Below are positions 35,501 through 45,385 of a stretch of 64,000 bases of DNA, one piece after another. The stretch lies in the NCBI GenBank assembly GCA_017893485.1, contig CM030362.1:186554813-186618812 (forward strand). The letters run 5' to 3'. How positions within the stretch are numbered: the stretch's first letter is position 1; each line of letters begins with the position of its first letter. Made by a program: the position numbers and the translations under genes. Under the pieces are notes generated by a model. It had not been told where the DNA came from. It did not search any database and saw only the letters and a program-made list of their open reading frames with translations. The stretch comes from Hemerocallis citrina (taxonomy: Eukaryota > Streptophyta > Magnoliopsida > Asparagales > Asphodelaceae).

Positions 35501-38500
35501 ATTACCTGACTCAGTTGCGCTGACTATATGGGCTTGTTCCCCTTCTTTAGTAGTACTCTTCTAATTCAACCACTTACGACAGTCTCTCTTGCAATGCCCA
35601 ACTCCTCTATAATAGTGACAACGAATCTTACTCTTGTGTGCTGCATCCCTTCCAATTGAAGTATCACCATCCACCGCAAAGCACCCTGTAGAGGTAGACC
35701 CTCCTTTACGAGTCTTCTTTTATAGATCATCTTCCTTCAGACCCTTAATCACCCCTGCTACAGTGTCTCCTTGGCTGATTTTCCATGTAGCATGGTAGTT
35801 ATCAAGTGATCATAAGTTGGCTGTGAATAAATCAAGCTGAAAGCTTTATCATTTTTGCTAAGATCATCAACGTTAATCGCCTTCAGTTCAGATATTACTT
35901 TATTGAACACCACAATATGATCTTGAAGATGGGTACCTTTCTTCATGGAGAACCTAAACGGCTTTCTCTTCCAATACATCTGATCTAGCAACGACGACCC
36001 CGAGTAATCAGATTTGAGTCTCGCCCACAGACTCGCCGCACTTGTCTCCTCAAGAATATTACACTTGACTTCGTCCGCCAATTGCAACCGGATTAAGCTC
36101 AAGGCCGTCAAACAAATCTCATCCCATTCTCCTGCTTCATGTCAGTTGGTTTCTTCTCTTCTACGGCAAGATGCAAGTCCTTCTGAACCAAAACATTATA
36201 CATGTCCACCTTCCATTGTTTGAAGTTGATCTTACTGTTAAACCGCTTGATCTTCGTATTTTGATTTGCCATCTCCTCCAAGGAACTCGAACAAACCCAT
36301 GAACCTGATTGCTCTGATACCAATTGGTAGGAAAGCTGAGGATCTTGTTGAGTCTTAGATATAATCAACACAAACCACCAAGAAAAACTAGATCGCACCA
36401 ATCACACAAAACACATAAGAATTGTCCCGGTTGGGGCTTCGCCTTAATCTTGGGGGAGGAAGAAACGAGATGTTATTTCAACAAGAGAAGATACAGGAAT
36501 ATTACAATTCTCACCACGACCCTTTCTCAAGCCTAACTGGAACTTGGTTGCTGACTCTCTCACCCTCTCATATGGAGTACTCTCTTCTATTCAGCACTCA
36601 ATAGAATCATTTCGTTCTAGGAGCCGTTTACATTGTATTTATAGATCTGGAGAAACCCTAGTGTAGATATCTGGATACAATATCCATGTGATGTATACTG
36701 AAGAGATAAACATACAATTAGAGCCGTACAATCTAATCAAAAGACGAAGTGGGCTTCAATCGAATTAACAAACTTGCACCCAAAAAGTCCATCAACGCCA
36801 CGGCGGTCGACTGCACAGAGTTGCGGTCGAAAGCAACTCCCAGACCATCGACCCGAGAAGGTGACAGTCGACCGCATGGTTGACTGTCCCTTTCTCTGTT
36901 GGCTGCTAATGCTGCTGACCGTTTCTCCTTTTCGATTCTTCGCTTCGAACCCTCTACTTGTATCATCATCTTCTCTTCCACCGGATAAGTATGCAAGACA
37001 TAAAACCCAACAGTAAGATGTTCAATAACAAATCGTACGCTAATTGACAAGTAGAAACACACTCTCAATATTTGTGGACGACAGATAAATCAAATAATAT
37101 TCTAGAGATGATAGATAGTATCACAAATAAGTAAAAAGAGGAAAGAGATTACTGGGTTCATAGACACTGTCACGATGTTGCTAAGTCTGAATCTTGCCCA
37201 ACACCAAACAACAAATAACAATCCAATCAAAACCAAGATCAGATCTGAGGCAACGAGTGGCTGCGGCGATGGCGCAACAATAAGGGGGCCGTCGGCAGTA
37301 GACGAGGGGATCGGGGCGCTGATTTGACAGTTGGCGAAGAGTTGTGGGGGATGCTGGCAGCAAGGGGATGACCAAGGGGCTCGTCGGGCTTGGAGGCAAT
37401 CGAGGTTGAAGGCGACTAGGATCTGGAGGTGGTGTTGAGCGGGGCTGAGGGAGGTGATGGTCGATGCGGGGCTGTGAGTGGGGCAGGACAGTGGAGGGCG
37501 GTGGCTTCGAGAGGTGGGAAGAGAGGGGAGAAGAAGGCGGCGGCGGTGGTGCAGCACTAGCGGGGTTGTCGGCGTTTGATGGTCTGGGCTGCAAGGGGGC
37601 TTGGTGAGGAGAGAGAGGTGGGTGGTTGGGTTACGGAGTGTGGAAGAGGAAGAAGGTTTAAGGTTAAAAGTAATTTGGGAATTAGGGTTTGAGATTTGTA
37701 TTGGATTTGGGTGTAGTTATAGAGTTTAGCACAAACCCTAATATATCTTAGGATCTCTCAAAAATCCTAATAATTTCTTATGGTATCATACACACATGAA
37801 AAGAATGCAGAGCAAAAACTCGACTAACATTATTTTTTAAAAATTAATAATAGCATACTTTTTCATTATTCTCAAGACCTATATATAGGCTCAAAACAAA
37901 TCTCAATACAAATCTCCAAAATATTCTAATGCATCAAAGGGTGCAAATTGCAAAACTACCACACAGTGCTAAATCTCAAAATAAAACAAAACAAATCGAT
38001 GTCCTCATCACATTGGCCCTATAAAACCTTTTCCAACACAGTGACGCATATTTGTTAATTATGTGAAGTTTGTTTGATATGTCACACTTTTTCTATGATT
38101 ACAACACTTGTGGGTTGTTTGTAATATCCCTAAAATATTATTCAACTATGTTTGGTTGATAAAAATTGTTCTTTCAATTAAAATGGAAATGTATTGTTCA
38201 AATGTAATGTCATGATATGCAATATGTATATATATACATTGTTATTTTTATTTTGAAAGCTTACACTAGTCCATGCTTGTTTATAAATAAAGCCCAACAT
38301 TCTTTTTACTTAAAGCCCAACCCTTCTTGGTATAATCAAGCATGAAGTTAATTAAACATTAGGATAATTAATTAAGGATCATGACTAAGTCAACCTAGGG
38401 TCTTCTACACACTTCCACCAACTCCTACACCCTCCTAGAAGTGGCCGGCCAATCCCCCTCCTTCCTTTCTTTTCTATATAAATGAGGGTAAATGGAAACC

Positions 38501-41500
38501 CTAACTCATTAAAAAAACAGAAACCCTAGTTCATTTGATAAACCCTAGCTCATTTACCTATATTTCAAATCCTTCTCACTCTCTACATTTTCACACCATT
38601 TCCAACATTCAAAAAAATTCCTAGGAGTTATTTTCATAGCAAAAGCTAAAGTGGAGAAAAACCAAAGGTGCAAGGAAGAGAAGGAAGCTTGAAGCCGAAA
38701 ATATTTTGGAAGCTTGCTAATCAAAGTGGGTATTTCTTTATCCTCATAAGTACTAGCTTATATGAATGATTGTTTGAGGTGTTGATTGAAATTTCTGATC
38801 TAATCTATTCCAAGCCTCCAATGCAGCCGGATCTTCCTCCACCTCTTCTGGCTTCACGCCTAACAATGGATCATGTAGATCCTTCTGTCAGAGATATGCT
38901 ATTATCTGGATCTTCCACATTGTGAAATCTGTTCCAGCGAACTCCTTAACTCTACTATTGTCCCCCATCTCAATCAACACTACCAACCTGGTACTCTGAT
39001 ATCACTTTGTTGAATTCTAACTACGGAATAACTCACCAACGAGATGCAAACAGTAGAATTAACAGCAAGAGAACAAAAGCAATCAAAAGCCAACACACAA
39101 GAACATGCAAGATTTTTTTCGAGGTTCACTCAATGCCATAGCTACTTCCCTGCGCAGAGGCGCTTCTGCGATTTTCACTATAAATATGAAGAACAAGTTT
39201 TCAAATCTTTCAAGAACTCACCCCCAAGGTGTAGAGTTTTTCTCTATTTTCTCTCTCTAATGGCTGATAGATCTCTTTTTCTTTCCTCTTAACCCTAAAA
39301 TCGTACTCAATACAATATATATAGATTTACATTAGGATCTCAGCCATAGATCAAACAACGCTCGCGGTTGACTGCAAACTTGGACGGTCGACCACAACTG
39401 TCCTTCGAGTGTACAGGATTCCAATAGATAGCGGGACAGTCAACTGGTCATTCCTTCAAGTGTACATGGTTTCAACAGAGAGCGAGATGGTCGACTGTGC
39501 GGTCGACTGTACAGCTCTCGGCTTGAGAGCTTGTACAGTCGGTCGCCTGTGTGGTCGATCTCAACTTCTGCCTGCAGCTGCTGGCTGCTGTTGAGCTGCT
39601 TGCTCCCACTTCGACTCTTCTTCTCGTTAATTTTTTTCAACCCATTGTCGTGTATTGGATCCACAAACCCCAACACTAAATATCTAATTTTTTTGAGTGT
39701 TGAGATGGACTTGAAATGTGAGATATGCTTCATCTTATCAATGAACAATCTCTGGGAAAACTCTTAAATACTTGGGACTTCCCTTGTCTTGGAGGAGATC
39801 AAAAGCCGAAGCCAACATGCACATATATCTCAAAGCAAATCTAATGGTTAATGAATTGGATATACTTTTAAAGTTTAATGGAGTGTTTATAGGCCATCCT
39901 ATTTGTGTGTGCGCGCTCAAGCATGTGGACACACACACACAATTATGTTCCTGTTAATTTCCCTTATTTTTCTTTGGTAGGGATTTGAACCTTCCTCTCA
40001 GATTTTTCTCCCTTGACTGTTTGTTTCGCATGGTCATTTTTCTGCATGTGCATGGGAGCCTTCATTGGGCTTTTCATCACCACATCTCTTACTTAGTCAT
40101 TTCTTTTTGTTCCTCCATTTTGGTGGATCATGGGGTTGGTGGTATGGAGATGAAATTGAAGCAGGGTAGGGAAGGGGCTTGGTTGAATGATGGTGGTGGG
40201 TGGTGGGCCTAGTGGAGATGAAACCTATGTTGCACAAGATAAATACAGCATGACATGAACATGGCTACTGTTGTCGCTGAAATCAGTGTGGAAGATTTGT
40301 GGATTCGAGGGAAGTTGAATAGTCAAACCTGAACGACCTCACCGGAGTTTGACCGAGATCCTTTCGCTGTTGACCTGCAAAAAGTGCCAGAACCGGGGTT
40401 GATTCCGGTGATGCGCCATCCGACGCTCTTGTCAGTAATCTGAATGATTAAGAAAGAGCTTTAATTGGCAAAAGATTGATTACCTGGTAACAGTGGGGGG
40501 TGGGGGGTATTTATAGCCGCCTTAGGAACCAATTTCAGGATAAGGTTAAATCCCTACTTCCCGATGTAAATGAATAGAAGTAGTTAAGACTGCTGTTATC
40601 CAATCGGACTGGGTTTCTTACGGGTTGGGACCCGTACCCAGTAAGACAGATCCGTTTATGGGTTATTGGGCTTTGAAGAAAGGCCCAGTTTCCATTTTAG
40701 ACCGGTTTATTGGTGAAATTACCATTTTGCCCCAGAGCTTTAAGATTCGTGCCTGATTTGAACGGTTCCGATTTAACCCTATTTTTAGCCATATCAGCTA
40801 CCAATTATAAAACATAGGATAGAAGGCACGACTATGTATGTATGTCTGTGTCTATGTGGTGACAGCAGTGTTATGCAGTTACGAAGAAGAAAATGAAGGT
40901 GGCTAGCAGAGGTGTGTGTGACAGTTATAGAGTTTGAATTAAAGCAGAGTAGAGGTGGGACCAGTATTACCACAATATGTTTTGGTTCGTGGCACGAGTA
41001 CAGGATCACGGTCCGCTACTTGGCTATCCTAAGTGGTACGTGCTACGGAGGGGGTAGGATGAGTTGGGGTACTCATTTGAGTAATGTATATAGATGTGTG
41101 TAGAGATAGAGACAGAGATATAAAATTAGACTATAAATACATTAATTACTTGCATTACTAAAGATAAGAGTAATAATAAAATTTAACTCTGGTGAATTAA
41201 GGGGAATTTGAAGAGAAGTAGATAGATTAATAAATAAAGGTGTTCATTTTAAAGATAGCAAGAAACTGTATCCGCATCGCGAACCCACCAAAAACCGGAT
41301 CGCAGATCCGGATCATAGTTTGTCGGGGGGGTGGACCTAATGAAACCTATGTTCCGCATGACAAATATAAAAAAATTACATGGACAAAGCAACATGTCTA
41401 TTTCCAAAAAGAAGAGTAATAGATAGAAAATTAGACTATAAATACATTAGTTACTTGCATTACTAAATATAAGAGTAATAATAAAATTTAACACTAGCAA

Positions 41501-43665
41501 ATTAAGGGGAATTTGAAGAGAAGTATATATTTTAATAAATAAAGGTGTTCATTTTAAAGATAGCAAAAAAGCCCTATCCGGATCGTGAACCCATCATAAA
41601 CCGGATCACAGATCCGGATCATAATTCGGAGGGACTTCAATGAAGGTTTTGGGGTCCTAATGAAATCTATGTTCCACATGACAAATATAAAAAAATTACA
41701 CGGACAAGGCAACATGACTGTTCCCAAAAATAAAAGATAGTAATTAATAACGCATATATATAGGCTGATCTTCCGTTGCAAACGCACTGTAGCGTGCAAA
41801 AACATGCAAACCAGTGAAGCCGCTATTCAGGATAGCGGCATTGGGTATACCCCATGCCGCTATTCTGAATAGCGGATTCAGTGGTTCGCACGCGTTTGCA
41901 AGCTACAATGCGTTTGCAACGGAATATTTCTCTATATACACACATTGTTCAATTTTGATTCAATTGTGACTTTCGACTGTTGGATTAAAAATTAATTAAT
42001 TAATTAAACTGTAGGTAAATTTTGGTTGTTTGGAACCTTTGGTTTAATAGTTGACAGTCATCTGGTCCTTAGGTAATCATAATTCTAATTCAGATTACCT
42101 CCTCGGATTCCCAAGTCATGACATATCAATATCTGTTTCTTAACATCTTCTCTCTATCTTTCACTCGACATCCTGTCTTCCTCGCTGAGTGTTGATGCAA
42201 GTATGACAAATGTTATTAATAAATGTCACCAACACAATCAATTACACCACTAAGGTCGGGATTTGATCTGGACATGGATGACGTGTCTTGTGGTGTCTAA
42301 TACGTGTCTGCCACGAATGTTGGAATTTTGATACAACATACGATGAAACAGAAGGAAAGCAGGATTGTTTTTATCGTCCTTCTATGTCTCTGCGATTTTC
42401 TTTTAAAAAAATTGTAAGTTTTATTTGGTGCCATTTCTTTGAAGGGTGAGTAATGAGCTTTTATTGACATGAATGAACTGCATGTTTCGAGCTAGACTAA
42501 CTTGTATAATATTTTACATATTTTTTTTGAATCCCCATATAAAAGTGATTTCTGTTATTCCATTTATTGGTGAAAATTTTATATATTTAAATATTAAAAA
42601 TAATAATGTTGCTTTCACTTTTGGGCTATCACTCTATGATCTACATACTCATACTCGTATATAGTTTCCCCATTTGTTGGGGTCTACGGAACTTGTAGTC
42701 ATATCACATTAATCATCTCCACGTGCATTTTCCGCAATTTCTCTTTCAAGTAATTAAAGTCATGTTCCTTGTACATGTAAACATTTTTAGGCTATACATT
42801 CATTTTACATCAGGTTGTGGTCTTTATTACTAAACAATCAAAAGAAACAAACAAACAAACATATAAAGAGGCTTTTGTCATATACAATACTATCAATGTG
42901 GATTCTCATTTATATTTGACTCTCTTACTACTTAAGCTACAGTAAGGGGAAAAAGACATAGTTACTACACTGTTACTGAAGTAACTGTTAGGGATTGTTT
43001 AGGATGAATGTACTGTACAATACAATCTAAATGAGGTTTCTATTTCTGAACGTCGTCTAAGAAAATCCAGATTTTGCCAAAAAATGGACATCAGTTTTCA
43101 GTCAGGTTAAAGACACCTCACATACGGAACACATTGCGAAACATATACTGCAAAATGAGGTTTGTGAATTGATTCTGTATGATGAATTGGTAATAGCTTA
43201 TATTGCTGCTGCATCTGTAGTTATTTGTAATTTTTCAGAATGCCCCTTAGTTAGAGTATATTCTTCACTCACTTGCAACTTTGGTTACTAATCAGTGTAG
43301 GGGACAAGACCATTGGTTCCTTCATCCGTTATGCTTTCACCAGTAGGTACAAGGAAATACTTAGCAAGTCACACAGCATTCCTGGTGCAACACTTCCCAA
43401 ATTTTTGCCTCGTCTTACGAAAGAAGAGTCACAAAGTAAGAAATTTTTTTTTCTCGTTCCATCTTTAGTTTCATTTTAAGCAAAATGCTCATGCTGTAAT
43501 GGACATATAAATCTGTTTGTGATCCTTGAAGTGTTTGAAGCTGCTCGATCTTCAATGGCAGCTTTTAAAAAATGGAGGGTGGGAGGTTCGAGGTTGGAGA
43601 GAGCTGCCATTCTTGGAAGGAAACGGAAGACAACCATACCAATTCCTCCACCAACAACTCCTTAG
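29532..43665 (+). CDS. PSF3: GINS complex subunit PSF3 (DNA replication), six coding exons
   Basis: The coding exons are 29532-29576, 29660-29731, 29806-29906, 30056-30148, 43296-43435 and 43532-43665. They total 585 nt, 194 codons plus TAG, the normal plant size. All introns are GT-AG and the phases join exactly. PSF3 is one of four GINS subunits that bind CDC45 and MCM2-7 to form the replicative helicase in the nucleus. The start MPSYFDIDDILMEEE and blocks such as DIPFWLAHELYL, CPYFYELGCKIAPL, YKEIL and SSMAAFKKWRVGG are characteristic of the family. No stop or frameshift was found. Intron 5 is 13,147 bp and packed with retroelements. An AATAAA lies about 30 bp after the stop. The start follows family agreement, but an upstream in-frame exon is possible. 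Confidence 0.93.
30149..30602 (+). other. Start of PSF3 intron 5
   Basis: Intron sequence before the gypsy insertion. No gene or clear repeat seen. Confidence 0.6.
30603..31786 (-). repeat. 3' LTR of the intronic gypsy element
   Basis: 1184 bp. It matches the interrupted right LTR through its length with many small differences, so this insertion is clearly older than the gag-only element. The middle is GC-rich. Confidence 0.88.
31787..33600 (-). pseudogene. Gypsy gag with integrase C-terminus, large pol deletion
   Basis: Right to left: gag start near 33591, a gag core at 33191-33373 (Ala-Gln-Gln-Tyr-Trp) and 32635-33135 (Phe-Leu-Ile-Arg-Cys; Phe-Arg-Ala-Asp-Leu-Arg), then a decayed zinc knuckle. 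Gag C-terminal sequence runs to about 32460. It passes directly into integrase-tail sequence (Gly-Asp-Glu-Val-Met-Val-Arg near 32270; Asp-Asn-Ala-Tyr-Val-Ile-Asp-Leu-Pro near 32170; Phe-Asn-Ile-Glu-Asp-Leu-Val). Protease, reverse transcriptase, RNase H and the integrase core are missing. Frameshifts add to the damage. Confidence 0.82.
33840..33853 (-). other. Primer-binding site of the gypsy element
   Basis: - strand TGGTATCAGAGC, complementary to the 3' end of initiator tRNA-Met, three bases inside the 5' LTR. Confidence 0.85.
34057..34749 (-). repeat. 3' LTR of the nested copia element
   Basis: 693 bp, TGTTAGG...CCCAACA. It contains several GTCGACCG and GATCGACTG words. TATA-like TATAAATAC lies on the - strand near 34388-34396. 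Confidence 0.88.
34772..36275 (-). pseudogene. Copia gag, protease and pre-integrase remnant
   Basis: Right to left: the gag start at about 36270 (Met-Ala-Asn-Gln..., then Phe-Lys-Gln-Trp-Lys), a UBN2-type gag domain at 35758-36111, a zinc-knuckle remnant near 35580-35620, then the protease motif Trp-Tyr-Leu-Asp-Ser with Ser-Ser-His-Ile-Cys (35029-35499) and a gag-pre-integrase end (Leu-Tyr-Gln-Leu). An ORF of unclear nature at 34772-35035 follows. Frameshifts and stops break it, and the remainder of pol is deleted. Confidence 0.82.
36325..37012 (-). repeat. 5' LTR of the nested copia element
   Basis: 688 bp, matching 34057-34749 with visible substitutions and small indels. The primer site lies at 36310-36321. 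Confidence 0.88.
38120..38795 (+). repeat. LTR fragment of another element
   Basis: Starts TGTAATATCCC, a common LTR start in plant Ty3 elements. It has a CTATATAAATG promoter-like box near 38475 and a leader-like region after it. It is cut off by the copia fragment at about 38796. No internal region or matching second LTR was seen. Confidence 0.5.
38796..39675 (-). mobile_element. Truncated copia element: gag start plus 5' LTR
   Basis: The LTR is 39008-39675 (TGTTGAATTC...CCCCAACA on the + strand). To its left on the - strand are a TGATATCAGAGT primer site and a gag start (MGDNSRVKEF, then Phe-Thr-Met-Trp-Lys). The gag is lost after about 60 codons at 38796 and has a stop. The LTR carries repeated GGTCGACTG words similar to those in the nested copia LTRs. 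Confidence 0.75.
39700..39830 (+). pseudogene. Short LINE reverse transcriptase fragment
   Basis: Across a frame change the + strand reads Lys-Tyr-Leu-Gly-Leu-Pro-Leu-Ser-Trp-Arg-Arg-Ser-Lys, the conserved block downstream of the catalytic core in plant LINE reverse transcriptases. The rest is missing. Confidence 0.5.
39831..40268 (+). other. Intron sequence, nothing recognised
   Basis: No gene or repeat was identified, apart from a CA repeat at 39930-39943 and a stretch near 40208-40260 (GAAACCTATGTTGCAC) resembling parts of the tandem duplication at 41105-41740. Confidence 0.4.
40269..40796 (-). repeat. Solo LTR of the gag-only retrotransposon family
   Basis: 528 bp starting TGTTGTCGCTGAAATC and ending TTTTTAGCCATATCA. 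It aligns along its length with the 660-bp LTRs at 4655 and 11576, sharing ACCGGGGTTGAT, GATTGATTACCT, the TATTTATAG box, GGGTT...ACCCGTACCCAG and GAGCTTTAAGATTCG. A perfect 5-bp target duplication GCTAC (40264-40268 and 40797-40801) flanks it. There is no internal region, so it is the product of LTR-LTR recombination. It is shorter and much more diverged than the 4655-12235 copy. Confidence 0.9.
41105..41740 (+). repeat. Tandem duplication of about 310 bp
   Basis: 41110-41412 and 41420-41735 are diverged copies beginning AAAATTAGACTATAAATACA and containing CCGGATC...GATCCGGATCAT words and AACCTATGTTCC. No coding potential. Confidence 0.8.
41771..41930. repeat. Foldback MITE
   Basis: Inverted arms TTCCGTTGCAAACGCA...TGTAGC and matching sequence at 41895-41930, with inner arms GCCGCTATTC...GAATAGCGG. 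About 160 bp and non-coding. The plan (GTTGCAAAC ends, CAGTGAAGCCG inside) resembles the MITE at 27606-27751, and both sit in TATATA sequence. Confidence 0.8.
41931..43295 (+). other. End of PSF3 intron 5, nothing recognised
   Basis: AT-rich intron sequence up to the acceptor AATCAG at 43295. No repeat or gene was identified. Confidence 0.55.
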
Positions 43666-44214
43666 ATGTTGTATTATCAATTATTAGGTCGGAATAAAAT
43701 TGTAGTATAATATCGAACTAATGATATTCTCTACCTGTTCCTGCGTAGAGAACTAATTACCTGTGTGCTTCGACAATCCGGGAGAATACATCATAATCTT
43801 TGTAGAGCTTTCCTATTTTGATGTGACAATCACTAATGAAAGATCTTAGAGGTGTCTTGAGATTCAGAAGATGATGGAAGTTTATCTCCCAAATGGTTTG
43901 TAAAAGGTGGTTATGATTGTGATTGTAATCATCAGGACTCAAGGAGGTGTCAGTATAAGCCGTCTCTTATTAACTGCGATGAGTTTTTTAATTACTGACC
44001 ATATTAACTGCAATATTGTAAACAATCAAAAGCCACCCATCTTGTCATGATATTTTATTTTATTTTTCCAATTGTACTACATCAGCCTTTTTTTGTTCTT
44101 TTTTTCTTTTTTCTTTCTTTTTGCATTATGACGCATTTGCTTTTCGATTACTGTTAGTTACCGATTATATTGGTCTGAACAGTAATATGTGATTTGTAAA
44201 GTTTGTAACCTATG
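43666..44214 (+). other. PSF3 3' untranslated and intergenic sequence
   Basis: AATAAA at about 43694 is the likely polyadenylation signal. A 61-codon - strand ORF at 43757-43942 has plausible composition but no recognised domain. A T-rich stretch lies at 44050-44125. Confidence 0.5.
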
Positions 44215-44329
44215 TGCATAAAGTGAGTACAAGGTCCTCAGCTTCTCTCTCTAGAATTTCTAGAGAGAGAAACTCTTCCAAAAACCCAAAAACCAAACAA
44301 CAGATAAACGCTAGATGGGGGAGTCTCTC

Positions 44330-44330
<1 letters not shown>

Positions 44331-44364
<34 letters not shown>
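44331..44364 (+). repeat. Poly(C) tract
   Basis: About 34 consecutive C bases. Shorter C or G runs occur at 13351-13370, 12736-12751, 25736-25748, 27857-27872 and 51549-51566. Confidence 0.95.
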
Positions 44365-44365
<1 letters not shown>

Positions 44366-44539
44366 CGGGAATCGGAGCAGAATAGTGGTTGACGGAGCTC
44401 CGTCTAGGGCTTTGAGAGTCCGGATCTCATAGATCCAGAGCTTCGTCTAGGGTTTTGAGAGTCTGGCGACGTGCCTTGGATCTCGTCTGTGATCGCGACG
44501 CGGTTTGCCAGGACGCAGCGGACCATCAGAGAGTGGGTC

Positions 44540-45385
44540 ATAGTGTTGAAGGTTTAGAATTGGGAGGAGATGTTAGGGGTGGGATCGATGAAAGGGGGAG
44601 CCGGGTTAGGGTTAGGGTGTTGATCGGAAAAAGTCTCGAACTTGGGGTACATGATCAAGAACTTGGCAAACGCCTGTTCGATATCAGGGATGGAGTCAAA
44701 GGAGGTGAAGATTCGGTTCGCGACGGGGGCAGTGGCTTTCAAGAACTCTTTCTGGGTGTGGAGGTGAGCGAGGGAGCGAGATCGGGTATTGGAGTCGTCG
44801 TCTTCGGAGCGAGATCGGGCATTGGAGGAGTCGTCGTCGTCTTCTTCTTCTTCGATGGATTGGGATTTGAAGAGGGACCCATCTTCGGAGGCTTCGATGG
44901 TTTGGGATTTGAAGAGGGACCCATCTTCGGAGGCTTCTTCGAGGGCTTCGCGGAGCTTCGTTTCTTGGAGTTGCCGTTGGTGGAGTCTTTATGGCGGTGC
45001 TACCGTTTTCGTTGCCATTGCCGTTGGTGGAGTCTTTATGGCGGTTCTTCTTTTTATGGCGGTTCTTCCCTTTATGGCGGTTCTTCTTCTTTGGTGGAGT
45101 CTTTATGGCGGTTCTTCTTCTTCTTCTTCTTCTTCTATGGTTTGGGATTTGAAGAGGGACCCATCTTCAGAGGCTTCGATGGTTTGGGATTTGAAGAGGG
45201 ACCCATCTTCAGAGGCTTCGATGGTTTGGGATTTGAAGAGGGACCCATCTTCAGAGGCTTCTTCGAGGGCTTCGCGAAGCTTCGTTTCTTGGAGTTGGTG
45301 GAGGATGGAGGGTTTCTTCTTGTCGAGGAGAATGGCGGCGCAGTGGGAGATTGGCCTCCATAGTGAGAGATGCATAACCCTAGTT
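44540..45385 (-). pseudogene. Captured N-terminal fragment of a MOCOS-like PLP-dependent transferase gene, internally repeated
   Basis: On the - strand an ATG near 45373 begins MHLSLWRPISHCAAILLD, followed by [15 protein letters not shown]. Further left it resumes with [15 protein letters not shown] and [12 protein letters not shown] (44680-44560). I recognise this order from the N-terminus of plant PLP-dependent transferases annotated as molybdenum-cofactor-sulfurase-like; this is from memory, without a search. The [14 protein letters not shown] unit is repeated three times in one block and twice in a second, and the KLREALEEA segment itself is duplicated (about 45290 and 44965), separated by repeats encoding CTTTATGGCGGT words. 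The catalytic domain is absent and stops occur. It is not a functional gene. Confidence 0.68.

Larger units (their letters stand above)
34057..37012 (-). mobile_element. Ty1/copia element, pol deleted, nested in the gypsy LTR
   Basis: 2956 bp with perfect 5-bp target duplication GTAAG. LTRs are 34057-34749 and 36325-37012. A TGGTATCAGAGC primer site is next to the right LTR, and the purine-rich GGTGGAGAT (- strand) is next to the left LTR, so it is antisense to PSF3. Gag, protease and pre-integrase sequences remain in pieces. Integrase core, reverse transcriptase and RNase H are absent. It is non-autonomous. Confidence 0.9.
30603..38010 (-). mobile_element. Ty3/gypsy element, pol deleted, with a copia element nested in its 5' LTR
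   Basis: The left LTR (30603-31786) and right LTR (33857-38010 including the nested 34057-37012) start TGATGTAAAC (mutated to TTATATAAAC on the right) and end CTCATCA. Flanks TATTG and CATTG are a 5-bp target duplication with one mismatch. A TGGTATCAGAGC primer site (initiator tRNA-Met) adjoins the right LTR, so the element is antisense to PSF3. Gag remains, and only the integrase C-terminus of pol is left. It lies wholly in PSF3 intron 5. Confidence 0.88.
33857..38010 (-). repeat. 5' LTR of the gypsy element, split by a copia insertion
   Basis: The LTR parts are 33857-34056 and 37018-38010 (about 1.19 kb together). The direct repeat GTAAG (34052-34056 and 37013-37017) marks the copia insertion. 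Confidence 0.88.

Noticed and set aside
43757..43942. 61-codon - strand ORF downstream of PSF3
   Set aside because: Reasonable composition but no recognised family, splice partner or promoter. Left as unassigned intergenic sequence.
44455..45363. 302-codon + strand ORF and the overlapping 213-codon ORF
   Set aside because: Antisense to the recognised captured fragment and made of repeats. The - strand carries the family motifs.
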